From Sulfurovum sp. (GTDB lineage: Bacteria > Campylobacterota > Campylobacteria > Campylobacterales > Sulfurovaceae), in contig NVUY01000002.1 of NCBI GenBank assembly GCA_002733215.1, positions 138,565 to 202,564 on the forward strand: a stretch of DNA of 64,000 nt. The letters run 5' to 3'. Numbering within the stretch: position 1 is the first letter of the stretch; every line of letters starts with the position of its first letter. A model generated the notes under the pieces. It ran no database searches, was not told where the DNA came from, and worked only from the letters and a program-made list of their open reading frames with translations. The translations under genes and the position numbers were made by a program. Below are positions 28,179 through 38,241 of the stretch, piece after piece.

Positions 28179-29974
28179 AATATACGTTTTGCCAACTGCT
28201 CCGGCAGTATCCCCAGAGACTCTTCTACGAGTTTTGTATTACCATGGGTGATAAAGGCATCATCATATTCAAATGAAGTTAATGAAACATCAGAGATCTG
28301 CTTTTCACTTAAAAGTTCCAGGATCGCAGAACCTACGCCGCCCATTTTCGCAGAGTCTGAAAAGACAAACCATTTTTTATATCTGGCAGATAAATTGACA
28401 AGCATCTCTTCATCTAAAGGTTTCACAAAACGCAAGTCTAAAATACCAACTTCTGTCTCAAGAAGTTTTGCCGTCTGTTCTGCACGTCCTACACCATTTC
28501 CATACCCTACAAACAGTACATCTTCACCTTCTTGCAATAAAACAGATTTTCCTAGTTCATAGGCTGGACTCTCTCTATCTTCAGCCCAAAAAGCCCCTCT
28601 GGGATATCTAAAGGCACAAGGATGATCATACTCTTTGGCAAAATCCATACAAAGCTTCATCGTTGTCTCATTATACGGTGCCAGCAGTGTCATGTTCGGG
28701 ATACCCCTCAAATAAGAGATATCAAAAGCACCTTGATGCGTCTCTCCATCTTCTCCAACGATCCCTGCTCTGTCAAGAGCAAAAGCCACACCCAGATCCA
28801 TCAGTGCGATATCGTGGATGACCTGGTCAAAACCGCGTTGTAAAAAGGTTGAATAGATCGTACAAAACGGCTTAAAACCTTCTTTTGCAAGAGGCCCCAT
28901 GGAAGTCACTGCATGCTGTTCTGCGATGGCAACATCCCAAAAACGTTCAGGATATTTGTCCATGACAGCTGTCATTCCCGTACCGCTTGGCATTGCAGCC
29001 GTCACACCGACCACTTTGTCATCTTCATCTGCAAGTGCTACCAGTTTCTCAGAGAAAATGGCAGTGGCGGCTTTCGCCCCATTCTTTTTTGGGGATTCCC
29101 CTGTTTTAAGATCAAAAGCAGAGACGCCATGCCAATGCTCTTTGGTACCCTCAGCGATCTCATAACCTTTTCCTTTGGTGGTCTGGGCATGAATGATCAC
29201 CGGTTTGCCCAAAGCTTTGGCCACTTCCATGGTTTCGATCAAGGATTCAATATCATGTCCGTCTACGGGTCCAATGTATTCGATCCCCAGCTCTTCAAAC
29301 AAAATACCCGGGGTGATCAGTTTCAAAGACTCTTCAAATCTTTTTGCCATATAAGAAGCACTCTCAGGCATATGTTCAAGTACCTTTTCAACACCTCCTT
29401 TGAACCGTTGATAGAAAGACCCTGCCATCGTTTGAGAAAGCAGCTTGGAAATAGCGCCGATAGGTTTTGCGATACTCATTTCATTGTCATTGAGGATAAT
29501 CACAACAGGGTATTTTCTGTCACCCAGTTCATTCAGTGCTTCATACACCATGCCCGCAGACATACTCCCGTCACCGATAAAAGCAACAGGAACTCTCTCT
29601 TCTCCCTTAAGTGCTATAGCTTTTGCTGCACCTACAGCCAAAGAAATAGAAGTCGAACTATGTCCCGCCACATAATAATCATACTTGGACTCTTTAGGCT
29701 TTGTGTATCCGCACAACCCTCCGAACTGACGCAAGGTATCAAAACTCTCCCATCTGTCTGTCATCAGTTTATGTGCGTATGCCTGATGGCTTACATCAAA
29801 GATAAAAGGATCTTTAGTCACATCAAAAACTTTATGCATCGCTACGATAAGATCTGTTGCACCCATCGTCGAAGAGAGGTGTCCGCCATTTTGACTGACC
29901 GTATCCAAGATCTTCTGTCTGATATCCGTAGCTAAAGTATTGAGCTCTTCTATAGAGTACGTTTGTATATCCAT
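28175..29974 (-). CDS. dxs: 1-deoxy-D-xylulose-5-phosphate synthase
   Basis: 599 aa from the ATG at 29974, which follows AGGATAGC; an upstream ATG at 29995 would overlap the previous gene more. Thiamine-diphosphate motif GDGSMSAGMVYEALN..ND, catalytic EQHAV region and transketolase C-terminal domain are complete. First step of the MEP isoprenoid pathway. The stop codon lies in a family A repeat. Confidence 0.96.
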   Translation of the reverse strand: MDIQTYSIEELNTLATDIRQKILDTVSQNGGHLSSTMGATDLIVAMHKVFDVTKDPFIFDVSHQAYAHKLMTDRWESFDTLRQFGGLCGYTKPKESKYDYYVAGHSSTSISLAVGAAKAIALKGEERVPVAFIGDGSMSAGMVYEALNELGDRKYPVVIILNDNEMSIAKPIGAISKLLSQTMAGSFYQRFKGGVEKVLEHMPESASYMAKRFEESLKLITPGILFEELGIEYIGPVDGHDIESLIETMEVAKALGKPVIIHAQTTKGKGYEIAEGTKEHWHGVSAFDLKTGESPKKNGAKAATAIFSEKLVALADEDDKVVGVTAAMPSGTGMTAVMDKYPERFWDVAIAEQHAVTSMGPLAKEGFKPFCTIYSTFLQRGFDQVIHDIALMDLGVAFALDRAGIVGEDGETHQGAFDISYLRGIPNMTLLAPYNETTMKLCMDFAKEYDHPCAFRYPRGAFWAEDRESPAYELGKSVLLQEGEDVLFVGYGNGVGRAEQTAKLLETEVGILDLRFVKPLDEEMLVNLSARYKKWFVFSDSAKMGGVGSAILELLSEKQISDVSLTSFEYDDAFITHGNTKLVEESLGILPEQLAKRIL

Positions 29975-29975
29975 G

Positions 29976-30206
29976 CTATCCTGTCTTTTTTCCAACTAAG
30001 CTTTCTATATAAGCATTCGTCAGTTTTTTTGTAAAAATGATCTGTGCATCATCATAAGCCAAACCTAACTCTTCAGCTAAATTCCTCAACTCTTTTTTCG
30101 TTACTTTGTTCATACTACTGTATGCTGCTTTATCTGGGATAAAATCATCCAAAATAAAAGGTTTCTCTTTCACTTCACCTGCTTTGACCACTGCAACTTT
30201 TTTCAA
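29976..30206 (-). CDS. Small conserved-looking protein between hisC and dxs
   Basis: 76 aa, mixed charged (MKKVAVVKAGEVKEKP.. and KKELRNLAEELGLAYDDAQ), no membrane segment or known motif that I recognise. Its start overlaps the hisC stop by four bases, and its stop precedes the dxs start by one base, so it is embedded in the operon. In Campylobacter jejuni this slot holds fliF-fliG-fliH; I see no clear likeness to FliH. Confidence 0.7.
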   Translation of the reverse strand: MKKVAVVKAGEVKEKPFILDDFIPDKAAYSSMNKVTKKELRNLAEELGLAYDDAQIIFTKKLTNAYIESLVGKKTG

Positions 30207-31297
30207 GCTATGACCTCTGAGAAGTGTTTAAAGAACACATCATTCTGTTTTGCTGTTCCTATGGTGATACGTATGGCATTCATTTCGTAAGAAGCCAGGT
30301 TACGGATAATAATCCCTCTTTTCAATAATGCCTCTGAAATTTTTGTAGAATCCATATCCTCATCAAACAAATAAGTGATAAAGTTTGTGTAACTCTCAAT
30401 GTACTTAAACCCCTGTTCATTTGAAAAAGCTTCATAACGTTGTATCTGTTCTTGGTGTAAAGCGATAGACTTAAGCACAAAGTCATCATTTTTACACGCT
30501 TCTATCGCTACGGCCAAAGAGAGTGTAGAGATGTTAAAAGGAGGTCTCATTTTATAAAGTTCTTGTATAAGCTCAGGCTGTGAGATACCATATCCTACCC
30601 GCATACCACCCAAACCATGTGCTTTGGAAAATGTACCTAGATAGATCACGTTTTCAAAGCCTAGCAGATCATTTGGCGTGATCGCATAGGCAGGGTCTTT
30701 CGCCGCAGCATACTCCATGTAGGCACAGTCAACCACAATAAGCGTTTTTTTGTCCACTGCCTTGATGATCTCTAATACCTCTTCTTTACTTGTTGCATCA
30801 CCTGTCGGGTTATTGGGTGTACAAAGATAAATGATCTCCGGTTTATACATACGGTAAGCTTCCATAAATTCATCATACTTATGTTCATAACTGGCTGTTC
30901 TGTATATCTTGGCACCCATCTGTTTTGCGTAAATTTCATACATGGCAAATGTGACGGCAGACATCAGAACAGAAGCGTTTTCATGTAAAACTGCCCGAGA
31001 GATAAACTCCAATACCTGGTCAGACCCTGCACCGATGATGATATTTTCATCTTCCACATCAAACTTGGCACTTAATGCCTCCTTGAGTTCGAACATAGAG
31101 TCATCAGGATAAAGATGGGCAAGATCAGCATTGGATCTGATCACTCTTGATACAGCAGGATTTGTTCCTATAGGATTTTCATTGGAAGCCAGTTTTACCA
31201 CGTCTTCAGGAGCAATACCATAGTCTCGTACCACCATTTCAATAGGCTTTCCGGCTTCATAAATCTTGATGTCTCTTAATACTTTATTAAATCTCAT
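30203..31297 (-). CDS. hisC: Histidinol-phosphate/aromatic aminotransferase
   Basis: 364 aa from ATG 31297; an earlier in-frame start overlaps pheA. Fold-type I PLP enzyme: CTPNNPTGD, the Asp of VDCAYMEY and the Schiff-base Lys in GTFSKAHGLGGMRVGY. Position after pheA suggests it also transaminates phenylpyruvate or hydroxyphenylpyruvate (inference). Confidence 0.92.
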   Translation of the reverse strand: MRFNKVLRDIKIYEAGKPIEMVVRDYGIAPEDVVKLASNENPIGTNPAVSRVIRSNADLAHLYPDDSMFELKEALSAKFDVEDENIIIGAGSDQVLEFISRAVLHENASVLMSAVTFAMYEIYAKQMGAKIYRTASYEHKYDEFMEAYRMYKPEIIYLCTPNNPTGDATSKEEVLEIIKAVDKKTLIVVDCAYMEYAAAKDPAYAITPNDLLGFENVIYLGTFSKAHGLGGMRVGYGISQPELIQELYKMRPPFNISTLSLAVAIEACKNDDFVLKSIALHQEQIQRYEAFSNEQGFKYIESYTNFITYLFDEDMDSTKISEALLKRGIIIRNLASYEMNAIRITIGTAKQNDVFFKHFSEVIA

Positions 31298-31310
31298 TCC
31301 ATACTCTTTT

Positions 31311-32369
31311 TTAAACGTCTTCAGTCTCTTTAACATAAGAGCCCAGTACTTTAATTTCATGTTTCATGTTTTCCAAGATCGCTTTGACCACTGCATCATC
31401 TTTATGTCCGTTAAACTCTATAAAGAAAATAGACTCACCCTCTACAATATGTGACTTGATCTTGGTCAGGTTAACCTTTGCTTCTTCAAAGTAATTGAGG
31501 AAATCTACCAGTGAACCCGGCTTATTTGAAAGTCTTACCAAGAGTGATGTTTTATCATTACCCGAAGAAGCATTTTCAAAATTTGAAATAATGAAAAATC
31601 GTGTTCTGTTTTTTGTGCTGTCTTCTACATTGTTAAAGCGTATAGGTAAATTGTTCAACTTTGCTGCAACTGCAGGACAAAGTGCTGCTGCTGTTTCATC
31701 TTTCAATGCAAGCTTTGCTGCTTTGGCTGTAGATTCTACAGGGATAAGTTCTACATGATCCAGTCCAAGATTCTGTAAAAACTTACGACATTGACCAAAA
31801 GCGATATCTTTAGAGTAAATTTTTGTGAGCTTTGTGATATCATCATTCACAGTAGCAAAGGCCAAATGCACATCTACCATCACTTCTCCAATGATCTTGA
31901 GATCATATTCATCCAAACAGTGGATCGTATCACTCACGATACCGTTAGAAGAGTTTTCTATTGGGATGACACCAAACTTTGCCGTACCCTTATTGACCTC
32001 ACGAAATATGCCCTCTATAGACCCCATAGGCAAATAAGCAGACATTGCACCGAACTTACTCTCTGCAGCCTGATGTGTAAAACTTGCTTCTGGTCCAAGG
32101 TATGCTACCCCTTCAGGAAGTTCAAGGTTTCTCGCCACAGCGAACATTTCCAGAAAAAGTGCATCGATGGCATCATCAGTCAGCTTGCCGTCATTCTGTT
32201 CTTTGAGACGATTTAAAATAGCTCGTTCACGTTCAGGACGGTAGATAGGCGCACCGGTAGTATTTTTTACTTCTCCTACCTGATGTACGAGTTCCATACG
32301 TTCATTATAGAGTTTCAGTAACTTGTCATCAACGCTGTCTATCTTTACTCTTAATTCATCTAAAGTCAT
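31311..32369 (-). CDS. pheA: Bifunctional chorismate mutase / prephenate dehydratase
   Basis: 352 aa from ATG 32369, which follows GAGGAGAGGG. Chorismate mutase helix at the N-terminus (LRVKIDSVDDKLLKLYNERMEL), prephenate dehydratase domain starting AYLGPEASFTHQAA with NSSNGIVSDTIH, and an ACT-type regulatory domain (VRLSNKPGSLVDFLNYF). Feedback control by phenylalanine is expected. The open frame extends 11 codons into the family B repeat. Confidence 0.95.
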   Translation of the reverse strand: MTLDELRVKIDSVDDKLLKLYNERMELVHQVGEVKNTTGAPIYRPERERAILNRLKEQNDGKLTDDAIDALFLEMFAVARNLELPEGVAYLGPEASFTHQAAESKFGAMSAYLPMGSIEGIFREVNKGTAKFGVIPIENSSNGIVSDTIHCLDEYDLKIIGEVMVDVHLAFATVNDDITKLTKIYSKDIAFGQCRKFLQNLGLDHVELIPVESTAKAAKLALKDETAAALCPAVAAKLNNLPIRFNNVEDSTKNRTRFFIISNFENASSGNDKTSLLVRLSNKPGSLVDFLNYFEEAKVNLTKIKSHIVEGESIFFIEFNGHKDDAVVKAILENMKHEIKVLGSYVKETEDV

Positions 32370-32383
32370 TTCCCTCTCCTCTT

Positions 32384-32448
32384 GTAGGTTTGGCATTGCC
32401 AAACATAAAGTTCATCCATTATATCGTTTGGCAATGCCAAACCTACAC
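32384..32448. repeat. Family B palindromic repeat between pheA and lysA
   Basis: GTAGGTTTGGCATTGCCAAAC then a 24-base spacer and GTTTGGCAATGCCAAACC then TACAC. The whole element is an inverted pair. It supplies the lysA TAG stop (32443-32445). Confidence 0.92.
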
Positions 32449-33651
32449 CAAAAATTCTCGTTCCAAACGTACCTGATCTTCATAGGTTTCACGTTTTCGG
32501 ATGAGTCTGTCAACACCACCCTCCAAAGCAACTTCAGCACTTTTACCACGGGTATTGTAGTTACTTGCCATAGTAAATCCGTAAGCACCTGCAGAGTGTA
32601 TCACAAGCAGATCATTATGTTCAAGTGGCGGAAGTTGTACACCCTTACCAAAAAAGTCTCCACTCTCACAAACAGGTCCCACTACATCTGCTGCCGTTTT
32701 TTCACCTTCTGCCTTCACCGCTTCTATCTGATGATAGGCATCATATAAACTCGGTCTTAAAAGATCATTCATCCCTCCGTCTACAATAACAAAACGTTTG
32801 CCGTCATTCACTTTTTCATACAGTACTTTGGTAAAAAATGCACCTGCATTGGCTACCATATAACGTCCCGGTTCACACAATAGGGTCAGATCAAGTCCTT
32901 TGGTTGCATCAAAGATCACCTGCGTATATGCAGTTTCCGAGATCGTTACTTCATCAGAGTAAACCACACCGATACCACCACCTACATCAAAAAATTTAAT
33001 GTCGATCTTGATCGCTTTAAGTGAACGTACCAGGTCTGCAACGATCACACAGGCTTCTCTGATCGGATCAAGTTTTGTCAACTGTGAACCGATATGAAAA
33101 TGGATCCCCACAGGGTTAAGGAATTCTGACTTGTTTGCATAAATATACATACGTTTCGCCATATCGATCTCTACACCAAATTTATTCTCATGTAAACCTG
33201 TTGAGATATAGGGATGGGTCTGAGGGTCTATATTGGGGTTGACACGCACAGAGATACGTGCCTCTTTGCCAAGCTCTTTTGCCATCATTTCAACGCGCTT
33301 CATCTCTGCTTCACTCTCTAAGTTGATCAGCAGAATATCTTTTTCCAGTGCTTCACGTATCTCATCATCTCTTTTTCCTACACCCGAAAATATGATCTTG
33401 TATCTGTCAACGCCCGCATCCAGTGCGCGTCTCACTTCACCGATACTGACACAGTCCGCACCAGCGCCCATTTTTGCCAAATGTGCGATCACGGAAAGGT
33501 TGGAGTTTGCTTTTACTGCGTAGTTAATGAGAGATTTCTTACCCGCAAAAGCATTTTTTAGCGTTGTGTATCTATTTTCAATATAATCAAAATCATAAAC
33601 GTACAAAGGCGTACCGTATTTGTCTGCCAATGCTTTAGTGTCAATATTCAT
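32443..33651 (-). CDS. lysA: Diaminopimelate decarboxylase
   Basis: 402 aa fold-type III PLP enzyme. Schiff-base Lys in NYAVKANSN, PLP-phosphate loop DVGGGIGV, active-site Cys in GPVCESGDFF. Last step of lysine synthesis. The final residues EFLV are followed by a TAG from the repeat. Confidence 0.96.
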   Translation of the reverse strand: MNIDTKALADKYGTPLYVYDFDYIENRYTTLKNAFAGKKSLINYAVKANSNLSVIAHLAKMGAGADCVSIGEVRRALDAGVDRYKIIFSGVGKRDDEIREALEKDILLINLESEAEMKRVEMMAKELGKEARISVRVNPNIDPQTHPYISTGLHENKFGVEIDMAKRMYIYANKSEFLNPVGIHFHIGSQLTKLDPIREACVIVADLVRSLKAIKIDIKFFDVGGGIGVVYSDEVTISETAYTQVIFDATKGLDLTLLCEPGRYMVANAGAFFTKVLYEKVNDGKRFVIVDGGMNDLLRPSLYDAYHQIEAVKAEGEKTAADVVGPVCESGDFFGKGVQLPPLEHNDLLVIHSAGAYGFTMASNYNTRGKSAEVALEGGVDRLIRKRETYEDQVRLEREFLV

Positions 33652-33744
33652 GTATTATCCTAAATCTACCTCTAAACGGGTTCTATTTTATGGTGATTTT
33701 ATCTAAATGTTGATTAAAAGGCGGATTTAATGGATATATGGGGC

Positions 33745-34827
33745 TTAGCTGATCGTTTTCTCATCCGTAAAATATACATATATGGCGTAGATCCACAAAA
33801 GCACTACGGGCAGTATTGCTGTCAATTCAGGGATCAAAATACTATTGGAACTCAGTAGAGACAATCCGTACAACAGACCCCAACTGGAAAATGTAATGGC
33901 CATAGAAAATGCGATCACCGCTCCTAAATTGACCATTCTGGCATGAAAAGGTAATTTAAAGAACAGTATCACCAAGAGTGCCAAGGCAAAAAGAGGTACC
34001 ACTACTTTGTCATAGAAGATTGCTCTGATCGTATCTGTATCCAGACCTTGCTTACCAAGCAAGATCCAGCTCTGATAGGCATCCAGAGTATTCAGTGACT
34101 TACCCTCATAAAGTGACTCTATGATCTTAGGCTTGTAGCCTTCTAACGTTTCAATATTGTCTTTATGCTCTACCTTGTATCTTTGTAAGATATTATTTTC
34201 ATAGATATGTGTTTTTATCGTCGCATCTTTTGCATGCCATTTTGTACCGTCAAACTCTGCTTTGGGCGCGTTTATCGTATAGCGTACTTGATGCCCTTCA
34301 ACTTTAAAGATCGTAATATCTTCTATGATTTTTTTTATGGGGTCGAGCGTTTTGATATAGACAAATGTATCATCATATTTAAAAAAGATATCATTGACAT
34401 CATACACATCCAATTCATTTTTGACCAGCGCACCTGCTTTATCCTGTGCATATGCAAATTCTGTCGTCTGCAGTATCAAAAAAATGGCATAGGTCACTGA
34501 TGCTACGGTAAACAAGGGTAAAAGAAGTCTTTTTTTATTGTAACCAAAGGCATGCAAGGCACCCATTGTATTGTTTTTGACCAGTGCAAGTTTTGTCATG
34601 ATCAAGGCGAAGACAGTAGCCAGAGGATAGAGTGTACCTAAGGCTTCTTCCCATTTGTAAAAGATATAAAGTATTTTATAATTTGAGGCAACATCCAGAT
34701 GCTGTGCAAATTGAAAATAATCGATCACAGCATAAGCAAAAGAGAGTCCAAGAAGAATAGCCAAAAGATTTTTGATATACAGTTTTGATAAATATCTAAA
34801 ATGTAAAGAGGGATATAAGAGACTCAC
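33745..34827 (-). CDS. lptG: LPS-export permease, LptF/LptG family
   Basis: 360 aa. Membrane helices at both ends (about 15-33, 52-75, 100-120 and 285-350) around a large periplasmic beta-jellyroll-like domain, the YjgP/YjgQ layout. Works with LptB and LptA/C/D/E in LPS transport. Starts at a GTG overlapping the pth stop by four bases. Confidence 0.85.
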   Translation of the reverse strand: MSLLYPSLHFRYLSKLYIKNLLAILLGLSFAYAVIDYFQFAQHLDVASNYKILYIFYKWEEALGTLYPLATVFALIMTKLALVKNNTMGALHAFGYNKKRLLLPLFTVASVTYAIFLILQTTEFAYAQDKAGALVKNELDVYDVNDIFFKYDDTFVYIKTLDPIKKIIEDITIFKVEGHQVRYTINAPKAEFDGTKWHAKDATIKTHIYENNILQRYKVEHKDNIETLEGYKPKIIESLYEGKSLNTLDAYQSWILLGKQGLDTDTIRAIFYDKVVVPLFALALLVILFFKLPFHARMVNLGAVIAFSMAITFSSWGLLYGLSLLSSNSILIPELTAILPVVLLWIYAIYVYFTDEKTIS

Positions 34828-35411
34828 AGGTCCAACCCGTCTATGGATTTCAAGCTATATCTGGATTTGACTTCATTTAACTCTTGATCCGCCAATACTT
34901 TACATGCCTTGGCAACATGGTCGATAAGAGACTCAAGTACTTGAGTCTCTTCTTCATTGAAGTCATGCAATACATAGTCTGATACCTGAGACCTGTGTTC
35001 CGGTTTTCCTACACCTACCCTCACACGTAAATACTCTTTTGTAAGATGTGAGTCTAAAGATTTGAGTCCATTGTGTCCGCCATTTCCGCCACCTCTTTTA
35101 AAACGTACCGCGCCAAAAGGCAGATCTATATCATCGTGGATCACGATCACATCTTCAAGTTCTACCTTGAAAAAATGTTTGACAGGTTGCACAGATTTTC
35201 CTGAAAGGTTCATAAAGGTTGTAGGTTTTAAAAAAAGTGAAGAGGCAGAGCGACAGAGCTTACCGTGAAAAGAAGTTTTGGAAATGTCTCGGGCAGGAAG
35301 ACCATTAATGGCACAGTCATCAACAAGTTTGTCGATGACTTTAAAGCCGATATTATGTCGTGTGTTTTCGTACTGTGATCCCGGATTACCTAGACCTACG
35401 AAAAGTGTCAT
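34824..35411 (-). CDS. pth: Peptidyl-tRNA hydrolase
   Basis: 195 aa. GLGNPGSQYENTRHNIGFKVID with catalytic His, FMNLSG, and HDDIDLPFG all present. Recycles peptidyl-tRNA. Between rplY and lptG as usual for the phylum. Confidence 0.97.
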   Translation of the reverse strand: MTLFVGLGNPGSQYENTRHNIGFKVIDKLVDDCAINGLPARDISKTSFHGKLCRSASSLFLKPTTFMNLSGKSVQPVKHFFKVELEDVIVIHDDIDLPFGAVRFKRGGGNGGHNGLKSLDSHLTKEYLRVRVGVGKPEHRSQVSDYVLHDFNEEETQVLESLIDHVAKACKVLADQELNEVKSRYSLKSIDGLDL

Positions 35412-35432
35412 AATGGTTTATTTCATCTATAC

Positions 35433-35969
35433 TTATTTGGCTTTGATCACACCACAGACAGCAACATCTAATCTGTCCATTATTTTACAGTTTGCAGGTG
35501 CTTCAATATCTCTTACAAGAATTGACTCATCTCTGTCAAGAGGCTCAACATCAATATCAAAATTTACAGGCATATCTTCGATAGCCCCTCTTAATTTCAA
35601 TCTTTTTTTAGACAGTACAAGTACCCCTTTGTTTTTAAGACCAACAGGTGTTCCGTGAGTGATAACAGGTACAAGAACATTTGTTACCTGACCTGGTACT
35701 GCTACTCTTAGATCTACGTGAAGCACATCACCATTCACCGGGTGTAATTGATACTCTTGGATAAATACAGAAATCTCTTTATCGCCAACTTTAACCGGGA
35801 ATGCAAGTGTCTCTTTATTTCTGACTGTTCTTACAAATTCACCACGTTTAAATGCAGCATTGATGTTTTCAACACCCTGTGCATAAATGTTTGCGATTAG
35901 ATAACCATCTCTTTTAAGCTGTTTTGCATTACGCTTACCGATACTCTCTCTAACGATACCTTCTAACAT
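35433..35969 (-). CDS. rplY: 50S ribosomal protein L25/Ctc
   Basis: 178 aa, the longer TL5/CTC form. MLEGIVRESIGKRNAKQLKRDG matches the 5S-binding domain and the second half is the CTC beta domain. Followed closely by pth. Confidence 0.95.
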   Translation of the reverse strand: MLEGIVRESIGKRNAKQLKRDGYLIANIYAQGVENINAAFKRGEFVRTVRNKETLAFPVKVGDKEISVFIQEYQLHPVNGDVLHVDLRVAVPGQVTNVLVPVITHGTPVGLKNKGVLVLSKKRLKLRGAIEDMPVNFDIDVEPLDRDESILVRDIEAPANCKIMDRLDVAVCGVIKAK

Positions 35970-36079
35970 ATCTGTCCTTTATTACATTGTATAATTTTTT
36001 ACTCAATCAATTGCTTCATTCAGTAAAATAGACGCGAATTATACCCGCTTTAGTTTAAATTAAACCCTCTTTAATTTAA

Positions 36080-37219
36080 TTATTCTTCTTCCTCTTTAAA
36101 GGCAAAGACATCTGCGTTGTTTTCATCGGCATATTCATCTACAATCGCCCCTTTTCCAACCCCTTGCATTTTCAATTTCATATCTGCAGGATTCGTTGCA
36201 TACTCCAAGGCTACTTCTTCTGTGATCTCGCCTCTGCGTAAGATATCCAACACGGCTTGGTCAAAAGTCTGCGTTCCATAGATCTCTTTCCCGTCGAAAA
36301 GTGCATCAGGGATCTCTGCATCCCTGTTTTCTGCTATCAATTGTTCAATTCTTGCTGTCTTTTTCAACACTTCGATCCCTGCAACCCTTCCTCCGCGTTT
36401 CGTAGGAATAAGTCTTTGGGAAATAACACCTTCAAGTACAGAAGCCAAAGACATACGGATACGGTTCTGTTCTTCATTACCGAACATACCGACGATCCTG
36501 TCTATCGTCTCTTTTGCATCCAGAGTATGAAGGGTTGAAAATACAAGGTGCCCGGTATTCGCCGCATGTAATGCGATATCGATCGTCTCCAGGTCCCTCA
36601 TTTCCCCCACAAGTATGATGTCAGGATCTTCTCTCAGAGCTGCTCTCAGTGCATCAGAAAATGAGTGGGCATCCTGACCGATACCCCTTTGATTTATCAG
36701 ACATCCTCTGTCTTTATGTACAAATTCTATCGGGTCTTCCACCGTGATAATATGTTTTTTCTGCTCTCTGTTGATCTTGTCTATCATCGCTGCCAGAGTG
36801 GTAGATTTACCGGAACCTGTCACACCCGTGACAAGGATAAGCCCTCTTTGTATCTCTGTGAATGTTTTTATCACAGGAGGAAGATTCAGCTCATCCAGTG
36901 TTAAGATCTTCACAGGAATAATACGGAAAACGGCAGAGAGTCCATCCATCTGATAGAAAAAGTTTACACGAAATCTGTTTTCATCGCCCAATACATAGGA
37001 AAAATCCAGACTTCTGTCTGTGTTTAACTTTTCAAACTGATCTGCTGTAGTGATCTCTTTGACCAGTTTTTCCATCATCTCCGGACTTAAAGAGTCTTTT
37101 CCCAATACTTTCAAAACACCATGGATACGTACTCTCACTTGAGAGCCCGCTTTAAGATGGAGGTCACTCCCACTATTGTTGATCATTGTTCTAAGATAGA
37201 GTTTGAGCTTTTCTTCCAT
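36080..37219 (-). CDS. pilT: PilT-type twitching/secretion ATPase
   Basis: 379 aa. Walker A VTGVTGSGKSTTLAAMID, Asp box, Walker B ILVGEMRDLETIDIALHAANTG and His box FSTLHTLDA. This is the retraction ATPase family of type IV pili. No other pilus gene is in the window. Confidence 0.93.
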   Translation of the reverse strand: MEEKLKLYLRTMINNSGSDLHLKAGSQVRVRIHGVLKVLGKDSLSPEMMEKLVKEITTADQFEKLNTDRSLDFSYVLGDENRFRVNFFYQMDGLSAVFRIIPVKILTLDELNLPPVIKTFTEIQRGLILVTGVTGSGKSTTLAAMIDKINREQKKHIITVEDPIEFVHKDRGCLINQRGIGQDAHSFSDALRAALREDPDIILVGEMRDLETIDIALHAANTGHLVFSTLHTLDAKETIDRIVGMFGNEEQNRIRMSLASVLEGVISQRLIPTKRGGRVAGIEVLKKTARIEQLIAENRDAEIPDALFDGKEIYGTQTFDQAVLDILRRGEITEEVALEYATNPADMKLKMQGVGKGAIVDEYADENNADVFAFKEEEE

Positions 37220-37242
37220 ACTGATCCTTTTAAGGTATTTCT

Positions 37243-38238
37243 CTACTTCAGGCTATCGAGCATCTCTTGGAATGCTTTTTCAAAAGCTTCGAGACCTTCT
37301 TTTAAAAGTTGGCTGTAAACTTCATCCATATCAAACCCGTTGTCTGCCAATTTGGTAAAGTATCCATTGATGACATCCTCTTCGATAGGAAGTTTAGGTG
37401 CCGAGGCTTCAGTCTCTATGTATGCTTCTATGGTTGCTAACGGTGCTGTATTGACAGAGTGTGGCGCCAGTAACTCTCTCATATAATAATCTGCTTCCAG
37501 CTTATCACCTTTTACGCCCGTACTCGCGAACAGCGTACGCACGCTGGGTGTATGCTTCCCTTCTATAAGATTGTAAATTTTTGCTGCATTGTAAATACCT
37601 GTTTTTGAAACATCCAAGCCCTCTAGTTCCAGCTCAACATCCAGTAATCTGTCAAAACGGCTGACAAAGATAGAGATCACCGCTTCAACTCTTCCGCCTC
37701 CGTCACTCTCAAAACTGTCTAAACCTTTTTTTATGGCTTTTAGACATTTTTGTGCCTGCTTGGGAGAGAAGATCAGTGTAGCATTGACAGAGATCCCTGT
37801 GCTTATAAGTGCTGTCATCGCTTCATACCCGGCTTCCGTTGCAGGCACTTTCACCATCACATTGGGCTCACCTATGGCAGCAAAAAGTCTTTTACCTTCC
37901 TCTATCGTACCTTGGGTATCGTTTGAAAGAAAAGGATCCACTTCTATAGAGATATACCCGTCATTTCCCTCATCATAAGAAGATCTCAAGGCCTTCGCAG
38001 CCGTACGGATATCTTCTATAGCCAAGGCTTCATATTTCTCTTTGGCACTTTTTCCGCTAAGAGAATCCAACTGCTCTTTGTACGCAGGTGACGTAGTAAT
38101 AGCCAATGCGAAGATCGAAGGGTTGCTTGTTGCACCGTTAATGATTCCATTCTCAATGAGTTTTGGAAACTCATTTTTAAGATAATCCCTCTCAACGAAG
38201 TCTAACCATAAAGAGAAATTTATGTCCCTGTTTACCAT
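37243..38238 (-). CDS. tal: Transaldolase
   Basis: 331 aa. Schiff-base Lys in NVMVKVPATEAGYEAM and the N-terminal SLWLDFVERDYL, with GATSNPSIFA, mark the TalB/Tal family. Non-oxidative pentose phosphate pathway. Confidence 0.94.
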   Translation of the reverse strand: MVNRDINFSLWLDFVERDYLKNEFPKLIENGIINGATSNPSIFALAITTSPAYKEQLDSLSGKSAKEKYEALAIEDIRTAAKALRSSYDEGNDGYISIEVDPFLSNDTQGTIEEGKRLFAAIGEPNVMVKVPATEAGYEAMTALISTGISVNATLIFSPKQAQKCLKAIKKGLDSFESDGGGRVEAVISIFVSRFDRLLDVELELEGLDVSKTGIYNAAKIYNLIEGKHTPSVRTLFASTGVKGDKLEADYYMRELLAPHSVNTAPLATIEAYIETEASAPKLPIEEDVINGYFTKLADNGFDMDEVYSQLLKEGLEAFEKAFQEMLDSLK

Positions 38239-38241
38239 CTT

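Noticed and set aside
28913..29935. 340-codon open frame on the plus strand opposite dxs
   Set aside because: It mirrors dxs codons, is rich in His/Arg/Cys/Phe without any domain, and has no ribosome site; dxs is fully conserved on the other strand.
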